From Aquarana catesbeiana (Eukaryota > Chordata > Amphibia > Anura > Ranidae): a DNA stretch of 64,000 bases. The notes under the pieces are model-generated. The model was not told the DNA's origin and ran no database searches. It was given only the letters and a program-made list of their open reading frames with translations. Each line of letters begins with the position of its first letter. Within the stretch, counting starts at the first letter, position 1. Positions 1 to 12,123 of the stretch are shown here, one piece after another. The position numbers and the translations under genes were made by a program. The stretch spans positions 76,028,557 through 76,092,556 of the forward strand of contig NC_133329.1 of the NCBI RefSeq assembly GCF_042186555.1, given 5' to 3'.

Positions 1-1951
1 TAGAGGACTGTCTGATTTGAGAGACTAGATCTTCTTGTAGAAGCAGGAAATTCCCAGAAGGGAGGATGGTATCTGGAGGTAAGGTTTCTTCTGAATCATG
101 GAACATATGGGAAAGTGCATCAGACTTAATATTCTTGGATCCGGGTCTGAAGGTGATGTGGTACTGAAATCGAGAAAAAAAAAATGCCCATCTGGTTTTA
201 GCCTCTTAGCTGTTCTCAGGTATTCTAAGTTTTTATGGTCCGTGTAGACCAGGATGGGATAAGCAGCACCCTCCAGAAGATAACGCCATTCCTCTAAAGC
301 CGCTTTAATAGCCAGAAGTTCTCGATCTCCCACATCGTAATTCCTCTCAGAAGATGAATGTTTACGTGAGAAAAACCCCACAGGGTACAGAAGGGCTTTG
401 GTGCCTTGTCGTTGCGAGAGCACGGCTCCTACCGCAATTTCAGATGCGTCAACTTCTAACACAAACGGTAGAGCTGGGTTGGGATGCTTAAGAATGGTGG
501 CTGAGGTAAACAGAGCTTTGAGTTCCTCGAAGGCCAACTGTGCCTTAGGAGTCCAGCAGAACCGGCTTCCTTGCCTGGTGAGCTCAGTAATGGGAGCGAT
601 TATCAAGGAGAACCCTTTATGAATTTCCTATAGAAATTGGCAAAACCAATAAAGCGTTGTACCCCTTTCTTATCTACAGGTGCAGGCCAGTCCAGGATAG
701 CAGATACCTTTTGGGGATCCATCTTGATACCCTCAGGAGAGATGACCAGGCCCAGGAACTGAATACATCGAAGCTCAAACTCGCATTTTTCGAGTTTGGC
801 GTAGAGCCCATGTTGCCTAAGTCGGGTGAGAACATTTCGTACATGCCTGCGGTGGTCAATCAGAGAAGCGGAGAAAATCAGGCAATCATCCAGATAGACT
901 ATGACATAGAGGTCCAGGAAGTCACGGAAGACGTCATTGATGAAGTGTTGGAAGCTGGTGCGTTACACAGGACGAGGTACTCGAAGTGCCCAAATCGAGT
1001 ACGAAAAGCCGTCTTCCACTCATCCCCTTCTCTTATGCGAATTAAGTTGTACGCTCCGCGGAGAACTGTTGCGGTTCCCAGTCTTTGAAATAATTCAGAT
1101 ACTAAAGGTAACGGGTATCTGTTCTTGATAGTGATTTTGTTTAATTCCCGGTAGTCGATACAGGGGCGTAGGGAATGATCCTTCTTCTCCACGAAGAAGA
1201 TGCCTGCACCCGCTGGAGACGTGGAGGGGCGAATGAACCCTTTCTTTAAGTTCTCATCAATATAAATTTTCAGAGTGCCCAGCTCCTGCTCAGTTAATGG
1301 GAAAATCCTCCCAAAGGGAACTTCGGTTCCAGGTAAGAGTTCTATTGGGTAATTGTAAGGCCTGTGTACCGGAAGGGTCTCTGTCCCCTCCTGGAAGTCC
1401 CGGTAGGCCTCGGGAAGGGATTAGCAAAGCTTGGTATCAGAGTCCAAGCAAAGACACTGAGAGGGTGTCACGGGTGTTCCATGTAAGCAGTGTTGCCTGC
1501 AGTAATTAGATAGAAATTGAATCTTTCCCGTAGACCAGTCAATGCTGGGGTTGTGTGCCTGCAGCCAGGGCATTCCTAGGATGATTGGAAAGAGAGGAGA
1601 GGAGATGACATCCAAGCGTAAGAGTTCCTGGTGTTCCGGGCCTATGGTGGCCAATAGAGGGACGGTCTCAAGGGTGACTGGACCAGAACTGAGGGTAGAG
1701 CCATCTGCTAAGAATACTGCAAGTCCCTGGGCCTTAGGTTCAAGAGGGATGCCATGATTGTTAACGAAGGTCTGGTCAATGAAACCACTGCATGCTCCAG
1801 AGTCAATAATGACCGACACCGGGATGTTCTTTCCGGGAAGCTGTAACATAACAGAGAGTGTCAAATGGTTAACAGATTTGGGCAAGACAGGTGCACATAA
1901 AGAAGAAGAAGACGTCAGGCACTTACGTATCTTGTTGGGGCAGGCCCTCAC
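1..1951 (-). pseudogene. Ty3/gypsy pol remnant: protease, reverse transcriptase, start of RNase H
   Basis: Reading leftward, the translated fragments follow the usual gypsy order. A retropepsin-like protease lies at about 1421-1951 (motif IIDSGACSGFID, then ILGMPWL). The RT follows at about 600-1400 (DYRELNKITIKNRYPLP, then catalytic YLDD near 880-905). An RNase H start lies at about 180-606 (EVDASEIAVGAVLSQRQ, YTDHKNLEYL). The gene is broken. Near 960-985 the segment before LCNAPA is short compared with other gypsy RTs and the frame then shifts. A run of T residues (A9 on the plus strand, about 175-184) shifts the RNase H frame. Integrase would lie left of base 1. The gag type and element layout suggest a Sushi/chromovirus-like lineage; that placement is inference. 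It is not a functional gene. Confidence 0.9.
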
Positions 1952-2874
1952 AAAATGTCCTTGTTCTCCGCAGTACAGTCATAAATTGTGAGTACGTCTG
2001 CGCATCTTTTCTTCCGGGGTAAGGGATGGCCGGAGCAGACCAAGTTGCATGGGTTCTGGCGCTTCTGTGACTGGAGTAGAGGAGACAGGAGGAAATTGGT
2101 TGGGGGAACTGGAAACCTTGGGGAGCATCCAAATGGGACGAGGGTGACTAGAGGATCTCTCAGAGCGTCTCTCTCTCTCAGGCAACGGTCAATCTGAATG
2201 GATAGGTTGATGAGTTCATCCAGAGTCTGCAGTATCCCAACACATGCCAGCTCATCTTTAAGGGGATCAGACAACCCCAGCCGAAATTGATGACGCAAGG
2301 CAGCATCGTTCCACTCTGTATCAGAGCTCCAGTGTCGGAACTCAACTGCATAGTCTTCGGCCGCTCTGCGACCTTGCTGCAGGGAGTGCAAGGCTGCCTC
2401 ATCAGTAGCAGTTAGTTGGGGGTCCTCGTATAACTGTGACATCGTTAGGAAAAAAGCATCCAGGGTATCCAAGGACCTAGACTTCTGCTCCAGTAGATGA
2501 TGAGCCCAAGTCTGAGGCTCGCCAGACAGTAGTGCTATGACAAATCCCACCTTTGTGGCATCCAGAGAAAACGTGCGGGGTTGTAAAGCAAAATAGAGCT
2601 CACAGGCGTTACAGAAAGCCCAGTATTTGCAACGTTCACCAGTAAACTTTTCAAGTGTGGGTACCCTGAGCTCCAGGGGAAGCATTACTACAGAGGGTGT
2701 TGAGGATATTCCGGCAGACGATGCTCCCTGAGGGGGAGGAGCTGCTGAGAGGGCTTGGACCTGGCCCTCTAATCTGGTGTAGCCTTCTTGCAGGCTTTTA
2801 ACTGCTTGGGTAAGGCCCGCTAGGTGCCTACAAAGTTCACCAATGAGGGAGGCCCCCTGCCCGGACTCGGTCAT
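1930..2874 (-). pseudogene. Ty3/gypsy gag remnant
   Basis: Begins with MTESGQGASL 13 nt after the inferred LTR end. The frame stays open for 308 residues. It has an N-terminal helical segment, then a capsid-like region (LEKFTGERCKYWAFCNACELYF, about residues 75-95) of the retrotransposon gag type. The reading frame shifts near 2150. In the shifted frame a zinc knuckle is visible at about 1935-1980 (LYCGEQGHFVRAC), but the first Cys codon position is a TGA stop. The gene is therefore broken at least twice. The nucleic-acid-binding knuckle identifies it as gag and not a cellular protein. Confidence 0.85.
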
Positions 2875-2887
2875 GGCTGCCTGATAC

Positions 2888-3616
2888 TGTCAGGCCTCTC
2901 ACTTACCAGACCGGTGAGTCCGCTTGGGCAGAGGGTAGGCTCCCTTACGTATCCGACTCGCGGCCCCTGATAGAGCAGACAGGAAGCCCACGAGTGCGGA
3001 GTGGTATGAGAGCCTGTGCAGGAGTCTGGATTCCGGAAACAGGAAATCCTTAAACAGCAGATGGTAGTCAGAAGCACAGGCAACAAATGCTGAGCAGGAG
3101 CTTACAGACTGGTCACACACAGGCAGGGTTCGGCAACAGGCGGGCAGCGGAGGTACAAGAGGAGCAGGCAGAAGCGGGGTCAAACAAGCCGGGGTCAGAT
3201 GCAGGTGGAAGTCAGGAGAGTCCAATAGGCAAGCCGGGTCGTCAACAGATCAGAACACAGGAACTTAGGAGCAAGGAGCAGGTAACGGGAACTTAGACAC
3301 AGGAGCTGTTGATCAGGCAGAGAGAGAGGGAAGCCTAAATAGGCTGATTGGCGCCAAACACCGCGCACGTGTGCGCGCCAGTATGCACAGGCGCCCGCGC
3401 ACCCGCCTGCGCCCGACCACCAGGCACACGCATAACAGCGCCCATGGGCGGACCCACGCTAACGCAAACGCGCGCCCGGGCACCATTACGCACACCATAG
3501 CCAGCCGGATCACCAACACCAGTGCCCATAGAGGAAGACGCCCGAGCACCCACAGGAATGCACGCACCAACGCGCCTCGGAACGCAACGACGCCCAACCA
3601 GGTAACCTCTCTGACA
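2888..3616 (-). repeat. Probable 5' LTR of the gypsy element
   Basis: On the minus strand the segment starts TGTCAGAGAGG and ends GGCCTGACA, so it has TG...CA ends with a 6-bp inverted terminus (TGTCAG/CTGACA). It lies directly upstream of gag, as a 5' LTR should. The partner LTR is outside the window, so the ends are inferred from the terminal motif and gag position only. Confidence 0.6.
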
Positions 3617-3639
3617 CTTGGGAATGCATTTAGCATGGC

Positions 3640-5328
3640 TCAGCGGCTCTTGTGCTTGGCGGGCTTGCGAGAGGCATCCGGGTTCCGAGGTCGATTGGAA
3701 GTGGGCACTTTCTGCCAGACTGTGGGTGGCGTCGGAGTTGTGGCCACTAAGTCCTAATCTGGTAGTTGTGGAATTTGTATCTCCAAAGTGTTACAGAAAG
3801 TGCGAAGATCTTCTGGATATCTCAAAATGGCGGATTTGCCTTGGTGTTTCATGGTGAGGCTTAAAGGGAAGCCCCAGCGGTAGGGGATGGCTTCTTCCTG
3901 CAGTGTGTGTAGCAGAGGTTGGAGGAGTCTGCGTTTTTGCAGGGTAATCCAGGAGAGGTCAGGATATAGTTGTATCTGAACTCCATCAAAAGTCACTTTG
4001 CATGTCAGACGAGCCTGTCTCATAATTTCCTCTTTAAGGGGAAAGGAGCTAATTCTGCAGATAACATCTCTAGGTTTTGAGGTGGCTCCTTTGGGTCGCA
4101 GGGCTCGGTGGGCTCCATCCATTTCTATGTGTTTTGTGGATGGCTCACAGAGTAAATTATTGAAAACGGTTTGCAGAGTTTATTGCAGGTCCTCGGATCC
4201 CTCTGGTTCCTCTCACACGGATGTTGTTTCAGAGCCCCCTGTTGTCCAGGTCCTCTACATGTCCTTGCATGTCTCTAAGCAGTGATCGGTGGTCTGCCCC
4301 CTGGAGTTGGGTCCTATGAATGGCCAGTTTTGTTTCCTGGATTTCTTACTCAGCCATTTCCACTCTATCTGCCAAGTGTTTAGAGCCGGTTTGGAGTACC
4401 TGGATTTCTGAGCGACATGTGGATTTCACATCCTCTATTAACTGCTTAAAGTCCTCTTTAGTTGGCATTGCTTGTAAATAGGCATGCCACTGGGGGGCAA
4501 AGGGGGTGCCTGTGCAGGACCATATTGCTGGAGTGGTGATGGTGGACCGGACGGTAGAGAATAGGGATTTGAAGTAACCACCTCAGGGGGTAAATGGGGT
4601 CCGGCTACTGGAGGGTCCCATGGGTCCGACCACAGTGAGCCCTGTATTTGTTGGGGAGGCCTCACATTACAAGTCTCTGGTGGGAGAGTGGCCGGGGAGC
4701 TGGCCTTTTGCGCATATGAGGGTGTTGGAGCCAGTTGCTGCCTGGACATACTGGGGTCCTGTGAACGAGACAGTCTCTGTGCTTTGGGAGGGGGAGAGGC
4801 GACAGCCATGGCCCAAGAGCTCCCAGGAGTATCCATTGGTTCTGAGTGTACTCTGCTGGGGGGATATGCAGGGCCTGGAAGGGCCGGTTATTCCTGGGAG
4901 AAATCCGACGGGATGGGGATGCAGGATCCGACCCATGCACAGAGGGATCCGAGGCTGTTCTCAGCAGCCTCAGAAATGCTTCAGAGCACTGTGTGTAGTG
5001 CTGGCTGGAGATGTCCGGCATGGCGGGCTGCAGCCCACGTGGCTGAATTGCCTGAGAGTCCAGGCGGATAGGGAGACTCACTGCTCCGTTCTGCAGGGCT
5101 GGCTCCAGGAGATCTGTGGCTTCCAGCGGAAGACCTGTAGAGATCCGATGCTGAGTAGAGACAGGCGGAGATGTCTGTGTGGAGCTCCGGGAGTGTGGCG
5201 GCGTCCAGAGCCATATTGTCCTCTCTGTCGGGCTGGAGAAAGAAGGAACAGAGGTCCATGGAAGTGCCCGGAGGAGGTTGTGATGTGCCCCTGGGCTTAG
5301 AGGAGCGGGTGGTTCTTGATCTGCCCAT
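3640..5328 (-). pseudogene. L1-type LINE ORF1 (RNA-binding protein) remnant
   Basis: The C-terminal half (3754-4122) shows the conserved Transposase_22/L1 ORF1p pattern: RPKGATSKPRDVICRISSF, then LYPDLSWITLQKRRLLQPLL, then the basic C-terminal domain. Translation continues past an in-frame TAG at about 3754 to a second stop at 3640-3642 (ending KPAKHKSR). Upstream, 4440-4840 and 4981-5328 encode a Pro/Ser/Gln-rich N-terminus starting MGRSRTTRSS, and 4290-4440 has the expected coiled-coil region in other frames. Several frameshifts break it. The gypsy LTR starts 24 bases after the ORF1 stop, so ORF2 is displaced beyond the window. In L1 elements this protein coats element RNA. The plus-strand ORFs over this stretch are antisense shadows. 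Confidence 0.85.
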
Positions 5329-5430
5329 AAATTTGCAGTGGATCATCCCCAAATGTACCTTTTACGCTGCGGGCTTAGAGAGCAGGGAGATCAGGTGTCC
5401 ATCTAGGTCATCTTCCAGTCACGCCCCTCG
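5329..5430 (-). other. Probable L1 5' UTR, abutting PLE1
   Basis: Short GC-rich leader ahead of ORF1 on the minus strand. The sequence character changes sharply to AT-rich Penelope coding sequence at about 5430. No target-site duplication can be tested here because the other end of the L1 is off-window. Confidence 0.4.
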
Positions 5431-6564
5431 GTATAAGTTTTTTAATGAGAAGTGTTTGGAGGTGTTGCATTTTGTATTAAAAAGGAAACAAAGGAAATTA
5501 GCATTAATTAATCAAAAAATCACAGATTGTAAAGTAGCATTAGAAAGTGGAGTACTAACGAAACAGTTAATTAAAGTATTGGAACAGAAGGATAGTGAAT
5601 TAAAGCAAAGGAAAAAAGGAAGTATTTAAGAGACACAAATGACTATAAATTGGAACAAACTTTCAAATGGCAACTTAATTTAAAAGAAGGCAAGGGAGGC
5701 TCTATTTCTTCATCACCTGAAAGGGAGGTTAGAATTGTAAGCCCAAGAAGGGACCAAGCATATAAATCACCTGAAAGAAGATTTAGGTCACTTGAAGAAC
5801 CAAGATATTATAGAGAGACCCCTAATCAACAGGGTAGAGTATTTAGGGATGAAAATAATGGCCCAAGAACACCCAAACCTTGGTGGAGGAATAAGAATAA
5901 GAGTATATCACCAAGAAAGCCATTTTGGAAGAATGGAAATAGAAACAATCAGAAACATCCAAATCCGCCGTATTGTAATTATGGAAATTCAGGCAATTAT
6001 GGTCATGAGAATCATAGGAACTATAATTACCAAAATCAGGATTGGACAGAAGGAAGAGATGATAGAGACTATCCTCAATATCAAAAATATGGCCAACAAA
6101 ATCATAACCATTATAATCAATATCAGTATGACTCCAGAAGAAGTCCGATCCCTACTCAAAATAGGTATGAGGCCTTAAGAGACTATCGAGATGATGAACA
6201 GCCACATTCTTTTTTAGACCAACGTCGGAACGAACGAACTCCACCAAGGCACGACAAAATGTTAGATGCAATAAGTCCAAACTCAAACGAGGATGCCGTG
6301 GAGGACGGAAGGTCCAAAAGAAAAAGAATAGTAGGGGAAGGCATCCTCAATTTGAGTGGAATAGAATTAACAAGATCAGAAATGCTGACATTAGATAGAG
6401 GATTGAAGTATGCCCCTAAACAGAATCTTAATAAATTTGAAGTGTATGTTGATATTCAGAAATATACAAGGAGATTAAATATAAAAAATACATGCTCAAC
6501 AAGACCCCAAATATTCAAAATGGAAGATCGGATATATCAGAAAAAATTGTACATAGTCAACTGA
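5430..6564 (+). pseudogene. Penelope-like element PLE1, N-terminal region
   Basis: Two frames carry this region: 5430-5629 (Lys-rich, helical) and 5650-6564. The second has a low-complexity Asn/Tyr/Arg/Gln-rich stretch (about residues 90-180, repeated Y-N-Q pairs), then the motif GILNLSGIELTRSEMLTL and GLKYAPKQNLNKFE. The last part matches the conserved segment just upstream of RT in Penelope-like elements; the same pattern (NIINLTSYRLTPEEE, GLGFCPSEP) is in PLE3 in this window. At least one frameshift separates the pieces. The function of the low-complexity part is unknown to me. Confidence 0.75.
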
Positions 6565-6639
6565 GAAATTAATCGTTATTCAATCCGCCGGTTCATAATA
6601 TTGAGCATATAGAGTTTTCAACAGGGTGGTCCTCGAGAA

Positions 6640-8253
6640 ACTGAAAATTAAAAAATACATGAGCCCCAAGCTATCAAAAGAAGAATTAGGGAATTGGAGG
6701 AAAACAAACAAGTCATAATTAGACCCGCTGAAGGGGGAGCAATTGTTGTTTTCTCAAAAGATTATTATAATAAGGAGTTAATAGACCAATTAAGTGATAC
6801 TAGTACCTACATAAAATTGAAGGGTAATCCAACAAGGCAATATAAAGAAGAGTTACGTGAACTTATATTAAAAGGAAGTATGAAGAATATTCTAACAAAG
6901 AAGGAAGAGAAATATTTGGTACCTGAGGTGTGCAGGGTGCTCATTATATATATATACAGTACCAAAGATCCACAAGAATCCATTAAATCCTCCAGGAAGG
7001 CCTATAATTATAATTAATGGAATACAATCTATAGACTCCAGACTGGGAGAATATGTAGATAAATTCATACAGCCTTTAGTGCCACAAACATGTGTGTACT
7101 TGAGAGATACAAAGCACCTTATTCAGATATTAAACGAAACAGATTTGGCACCCCAACATAAGTATTTAATGGCCACAGCAGATGCGTCATCGCTGTATAC
7201 GATAATAGATCATGATGAAGCCATTCAATCTACTAAATGGGCTCTGGATAAGTTTACTAATTTGATCTTGAAAAAAAAGAGATTTATTCTGAGGTGTTTG
7301 GCTTTTGGCTTGCAACACAATTATTTTTCGAACAATAATGAATATTATAGGCAATTGAATGGCATTGGGATGGGTGCTAAGTATGCACCAAGTGTTGCAA
7401 ATATATTTATGGCGAAGTGGGAGGAACAGGCTATATATGCTGACCTCCCTGATGATTTGATTCTTTACAGAAGGTTTATAGATGACTGTATAGTCATATG
7501 GAAGGGGATGAAAATAGTTTGGTACAATTTTTTGAAAAGTTAAATAATAATCAGAAAAATATTAAACTTACCTATGAAATTAGCAATGAAAAGGTTCACT
7601 TCCTTGTTTTGGAAATATGTCAAGAAGAGGGAATACTAACTACAAAAACCTTCTTTAAACTTGTGGAAAGGAACAGTTATATACCGGTAGACAGTTGTCA
7701 CCATGAGCCCTGGCTTATTAACATACCTAAAGGCCAGTTGATACGTCTGAGAAGGAACTGCTCCAGCCAAAATGATTATTTGGAACAAGCAAAAATCATC
7801 GGAAATAAATTTACAGGTAAAGGATATAACAAAAACTTTATAGAAGACAAATTACAGGAAGTATATGAAATTCCACAGGAGAAACTTATACAGGATAAAG
7901 TAAAGGAGTCCAAACATCACCAAGAAATTCCCTTAATCATGAATTTTAATACACAACATAAACAAATTGAACAGATTATCAAAAGGCATTGGTCACTTAT
8001 TTTAGCTGACAGACAATTGCAATCCATTTTACCTGAGAAACCACGTTTTACTTATTGGAGGGCTCCAACTCTGAGGGACTTAGTTGCAAAAAATATCCCA
8101 GATCCACCTAAGAGGTCTAATGACCTAACTTTTTTTCAGGGCAGGGAAAAGGTTTTTATCCCTGCAGAAGGTGTTACGATTGCAGGAATACAAACCTTAA
8201 TGGTCAAAAATGTACAAATTTTATCTCCACAAGTACCAACAAAGAGCATGTAA
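6640..8253 (+). pseudogene. Penelope-like element PLE1, reverse transcriptase
   Basis: The RT is spread over three frames. Present are the motif IIRPAEGGAIVVFSKD (6710-6760), the TADASSLYTII segment with its catalytic Asp (about 7170), GIGMGAKYAPSVANIFMAKW (about 7350-7420), and RRFIDDCIVIW (about 7470-7500) with the paired catalytic Asp residues. The conserved IPKGQLIRLRRNC follows at about 7730. A frame break near 6945-6960 coincides with a TA-dinucleotide run and another lies at about 7500. Penelope RTs are related to telomerase RT and prime at nicked DNA. This copy cannot make a full protein. Confidence 0.9.
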
Positions 8254-8607
8254 TCAAGGATTTTATTTCTTGTAGGACAGAAGGGGTGGTGTATGTGTGA
8301 CAATGTACATGTTTACTGCAGTATATAGGAAGAACTATATGGAAACGCATACGGGAACATATACAAAATATTAAAAGTGGCTACCCCACACACAGTGTAT
8401 CCCGTCATTTTGTACTACATCATAATAAAGATCCTACTCACATAAAATTATGGGCTATTGATAAGTACAAACCCCACTGGAGGGGTAGTAATAAGATCAG
8501 AGAATTAAGTAAAAGCGAATCCAGATGGATCTTCGAAATGTGCACTTTATCGCTGAGGGGCTTGAATATTGATTTTGATTTGAATTGTTTTATTTCAGAT
8601 TTTTAGG
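8250..8607 (+). pseudogene. PLE1 GIY-YIG endonuclease remnant
   Basis: Translation around 8280-8350 gives GVVYV, a TGA stop, then QCTCLLQYIGRTIWKRIREH, which is the GIY-YIG pattern (VVY ... YIG ... R). The catalytic-Glu region follows as SESRWIFEM at about 8515-8545. The frame ends at TAG 8605-8607. This domain cuts DNA to start Penelope insertion. The in-frame TGA inside the motif, plus upstream shifts, show it is dead. Confidence 0.85.
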
Positions 8608-10010
8608 TTTTAAATTTTATCTCTTTGGTTTTTAAATATATTTATTTTAAGTGTGGGTTTTTCCCATGGCTCATTACAGGAGGCAATGGTATTATGGGTC
8701 TAATATCATAAAGTTTTTATATAATCATAATTGGAAGGCTGTGATGTGTGTATTTTAACCAGTTCAAATTTATTTGGGGTTTAATTATACTTATCTATGC
8801 ATGCTTCTCGTTCATAATGTTATACTCAATACTCATGACTGGAGGGTATAGCACTATGGATTATCTTCATCTATTATTTTTTTTTGGATATAAATACCAT
8901 GTTTGACCATAGGGGGGAGCCTGAAGTTTGTGTTAAATAGATCCTTTTAGTGAATAATGTTTCTTAATTCCAAATTTGATTTTAACTTGTGTCTTACAAA
9001 GTTTTATTATTAAAAGTTATATTGTGTAATTTATTACTAAAAATAAGTATTGCTGTAATGCAGGTTTAATGGAATGATGACTTGCTTATTTACCGATATC
9101 ACTATGGCAACTAACACACCGTCCATAGCTTAAATAGGAAGCTTGGCCGGTCACATGACTACCCTTGAGAAAATCACGTGGCATGTGACGATACGCGTGG
9201 GGAGGAGGAGTCAGTGACGTCATCGCATAGTGTTTGGCAAACACAGCGATAGCTGTACGAGCGGTGAAGCTGAGTGACCATTGTAACAAAAGCGATTCAG
9301 CTACTATGAATATGTGAGTGGATTACACTGATTGTTCAGTTCAGCATTTAAAAACACTGCACAGTGAAGGTTTTTCTTTTATCTTTATGTGAATAATCAC
9401 CTTGCAAATGTAATCCATCATGCAACTGTGATCTGTGATAATTGAAATATAAGCAAGTTCATCAAAGGCATTGGATTGGACATTTAGACCTCAGCTGGAT
9501 TAATACAAACAGACACCATTTATTGTTTTTTCTTTTATCTACATATATTTAGGGATAAGTGTTCCCCTATATGTCTTTTGGTGCATTCATTTGCATTTAT
9601 TCACTTTATTGATTGATATGTTTATTTGCACTTATTCACTTTACTAATTGTGATATTGGGGTATTTTTTATGGTTTAGGAATTTCTACACAAGCACCACT
9701 CCAATAGATGGGGAGCGTTTAATAAGCACATCAACATATTTTATACTGATAATGGATAGGTTGCCCAGAATTAATGCAGGATGAGGATGTCTTAGGCCAA
9801 GGAAAACATTGAGGTACTGGTTATTGTAATTCATGATGGCGCATGAGTGCACCTTTATTGTTTGCAACATTGAGTATTCTTTTTGTTTTTAGATAAATAA
9901 TGTTGGTAGCATTGGATATCTGTGTGTAAAAATGTGCAATGTATTGTTTGGCATTGTTGCTCTATGCTTTGTGCTCAATAAACTTTTTTTGTTTTTTTGT
10001 TTTTCATTCT
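8608..10010 (+). other. AT-rich 3' region of PLE1 and flank
   Basis: No coding potential. It contains a hammerhead-like motif (9164-9221) about 560 bases after the PLE1 stop, and a polyadenylation signal (AATAAA) in caataaacttt near 9977, followed by T-rich sequence. The extent of the Penelope pseudo-LTR within this stretch is not resolved. Confidence 0.45.
9164..9221 (+). ncRNA. Degenerate hammerhead-ribozyme-like motif
   Basis: Reads CTTGAGA, a TCAC...GTGA stem, GATACGCGT (consensus would have GAA), a variable loop, then ACGTC. This matches the type I hammerhead order (CUGANGA, helix II, GAA, helix III, NUH), with substitutions in the first core box and a GAA to GAT change. The sequence around ACGCGT, GGAGGAG and TGACGTCA is shared with 16125-16178. 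Hammerheads are known in Penelope pseudo-LTRs. Probably inactive. Confidence 0.35.
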
Positions 10011-10179
10011 GAATAGACTTTGGGCCAGGAACTGGTCATGAGAGATATTTCTGTCACATACTAGATCAGTATACACCCAATTGCTGAGTGCTTGAGCAAC
10101 TGGTGGACCGTTCACTGAAAAACAGATGAAAAATATTGCCAGCACACCTCAATCTTCTGCAATAAGAACCGCTTTTAAT

Positions 10180-10246
10180 GACATTGGTTCAGAATGTTTT
10201 ATAGCAAAGGCCAATATTTCAGAACTGCCAGGGGCCCCTTCATCAG
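10180..10246 (-). ncRNA. Hammerhead-like motif
   Basis: On the minus strand: a perfect CTGATGA box, a G/C-rich stretch, GAA, then ATATTGG pairing with CCAATGT (one G-U) and a final C, giving a GTC cleavage triplet. Helix II is weak and helix I is not evident, so activity is doubtful. Confidence 0.3.
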
Positions 10247-10300
10247 GCAAGTGATAATCACTCACTGCAGAAGGAAAAATGTGGGGAAAGGTTTCTTTTA

Positions 10301-10568
10301 GGCTGGGTTCACACCTATGCGAATTAGATGTAGGTTTTCCCCGCATCCAATTCGCATAGCAGGAGAATGTGACCGGCTATCTATGGAGCCGGTTCACATA
10401 TCTCCGTTGCGGCTGCGGATCGTCTTGCACAGAAATGCTGTGTGTCTTTGGCTCCATTTCAGGGCCGGATTCAGGCAAAGATTCAGCCCTAATTTGTCCC
10501 TGAAACTGAGAACAGGGACGCACAGCGTTCCTGTGCGATCCGCGGCCGTTCCCAGTGTGAACCGAGCC
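10301..10568. mobile_element. MITE with GGCTGGGTTCACAC-type ends
   Basis: Ends are inverted: GGCTGGGTTCACAC at left and the complement of GGCTCGGTTCACAC at right. TTA precedes the left end; the right flank reads CCA, so the 3-bp duplication is not clean here. The sister copy at 22795-23151 has matching TTA flanks, which suggests a PIF/Harbinger-type element. Confidence 0.6.
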
Positions 10569-12101
10569 CCAATGTCGGACAAGGAAAGAAACATTCTCAT
10601 ATTGAATTTAGGAAATTCCATCTTTAGTGGACTATGGGTGACACCTGGTTTTATATGAGTGGATACCAACATTTTGAACCACCACAATGGGGAAATCATT
10701 AGGTTATTGATTGTATGTTTACATGTAGTGAAAATAATTCTGGATTACGATTGGAAATCCTTGGTACATTCTACATACAAAAGAGTTTATTCACCTCATG
10801 ATGGATGATAATTTACTAGACAAAACATGTTTGTTATAGAAAAATAGCTTTCTTATATATATTAATTGACTGTCTTGTTTTTTTTTTCTAACTCAATCCA
10901 CACACTTATCTACAGTTCTAGAATAATTCTTCAATCTGGCTAAATCCTTTACATTGATAAGGTCCATAAACAGCACCGTGCTAATTTATGATTGAAATCC
11001 ACAGTTTGTTATAACTAATGATTACCTGTCTCTTACCTGGGCAGTTCATTCTTAGCAAGGCCAGATAAAGGCAAGCAAAGGGTCACATCTGTCCCCCGAG
11101 CCGCACTTTGGAGACCACTGCTATATAGCAAGGATGGACAGATCTCCTACTACATCTGTTGCTGTCAGAACACCCCAACAGTGGCTGCATTTGATTGGAT
11201 AAAGCCACAGTTCGGCTGACAGTATTCCACCTGGCTTTTTAGATCAAAGGATGTCAGGCAGAAGGGGGCCACTTGCTAAGCAAATCTTCCTCAGCAACTG
11301 GATGAAAATGTAAACAGTGTATGGCCAGCTTAAGAAAACGAATGACCCGGTATAGGGGAATAACAGTAAGACCCCTTTCACACTGGGCAGATTCTGTGTG
11401 GATTCCATTCCAATCAGCAGGGGATCAGTTCACAGATCCCCTGCTGAACAGAGCAGAAGGCACTTTTAGGGGAGCCACCGCTACAGAGGTAGCCAGAATA
11501 CTGACCCTCTCACTGCCAGAGGACCTGTCACCCGAACCTGAAACTAACAGTCTCTTGTTAGCTTAGAAAATGCCCCTTATGGGCTAGGAACTCTTACTGG
11601 CCCTAGCTCTACCACTGCAGGAAATGCTGGCCCACCTGGCTGCCTCTTCACCATCTCCATTTTCCACCCGACTCCCCACCCAGCGTGACTCTTGTCTATT
11701 TAAGGGCTTACTTATTCCCCTGCCAGGTCCAACTCCTGGGGATTGGCTAAGGGCCCCTAAATATGCAGAACAGCCCCTCCTAACCTCCGTCCACTAGTTT
11801 CCAGAACGTTCTCCAACTTTCTAGATCGGGGGGGGGGGGGTCACCAGAGAGCTGTCTGTATGAGTCATGCTGGTCTAAACTCTAATAACCCTTCCCTACA
11901 TTACAGACTCACAGGCTAAGCATGAGTCAGAGCATAGTTTGCCTACTCCCACTCTAGTAGCACACAGTAGAGGGTGCCACAATTGATAGCATGATAAGCA
12001 TATAATGTATATTCATAGCTACTATAGTATAAATGTCTCTATATACATCTTTTTTCCCCTGTATTGTTGTTTTATATTTTAATAAAAATGTATTGAACCA
12101 T
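10569..12101. other. Intergenic, no gene seen
   Basis: No convincing ORF. Contains a short palindrome around 11418-11453 (gcaggggatc ... gatcccctgc), a 12-base G run near 11829-11840 and AT-rich sequence. Nothing here is assigned to a known family with confidence. Confidence 0.5.
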
Positions 12102-12123
12102 AAAAGATTTTTATTTTTATCAT

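Noticed and set aside
4620..5300. 226-residue plus-strand ORF
   Set aside because: Antisense to the L1 ORF1 N-terminus; no recognisable domain.
10301..10330. GGTTCACACC resembling a tRNA B box, suggesting a SINE
   Set aside because: No A box or tRNA fold nearby; the sequence is the inverted end of a MITE.
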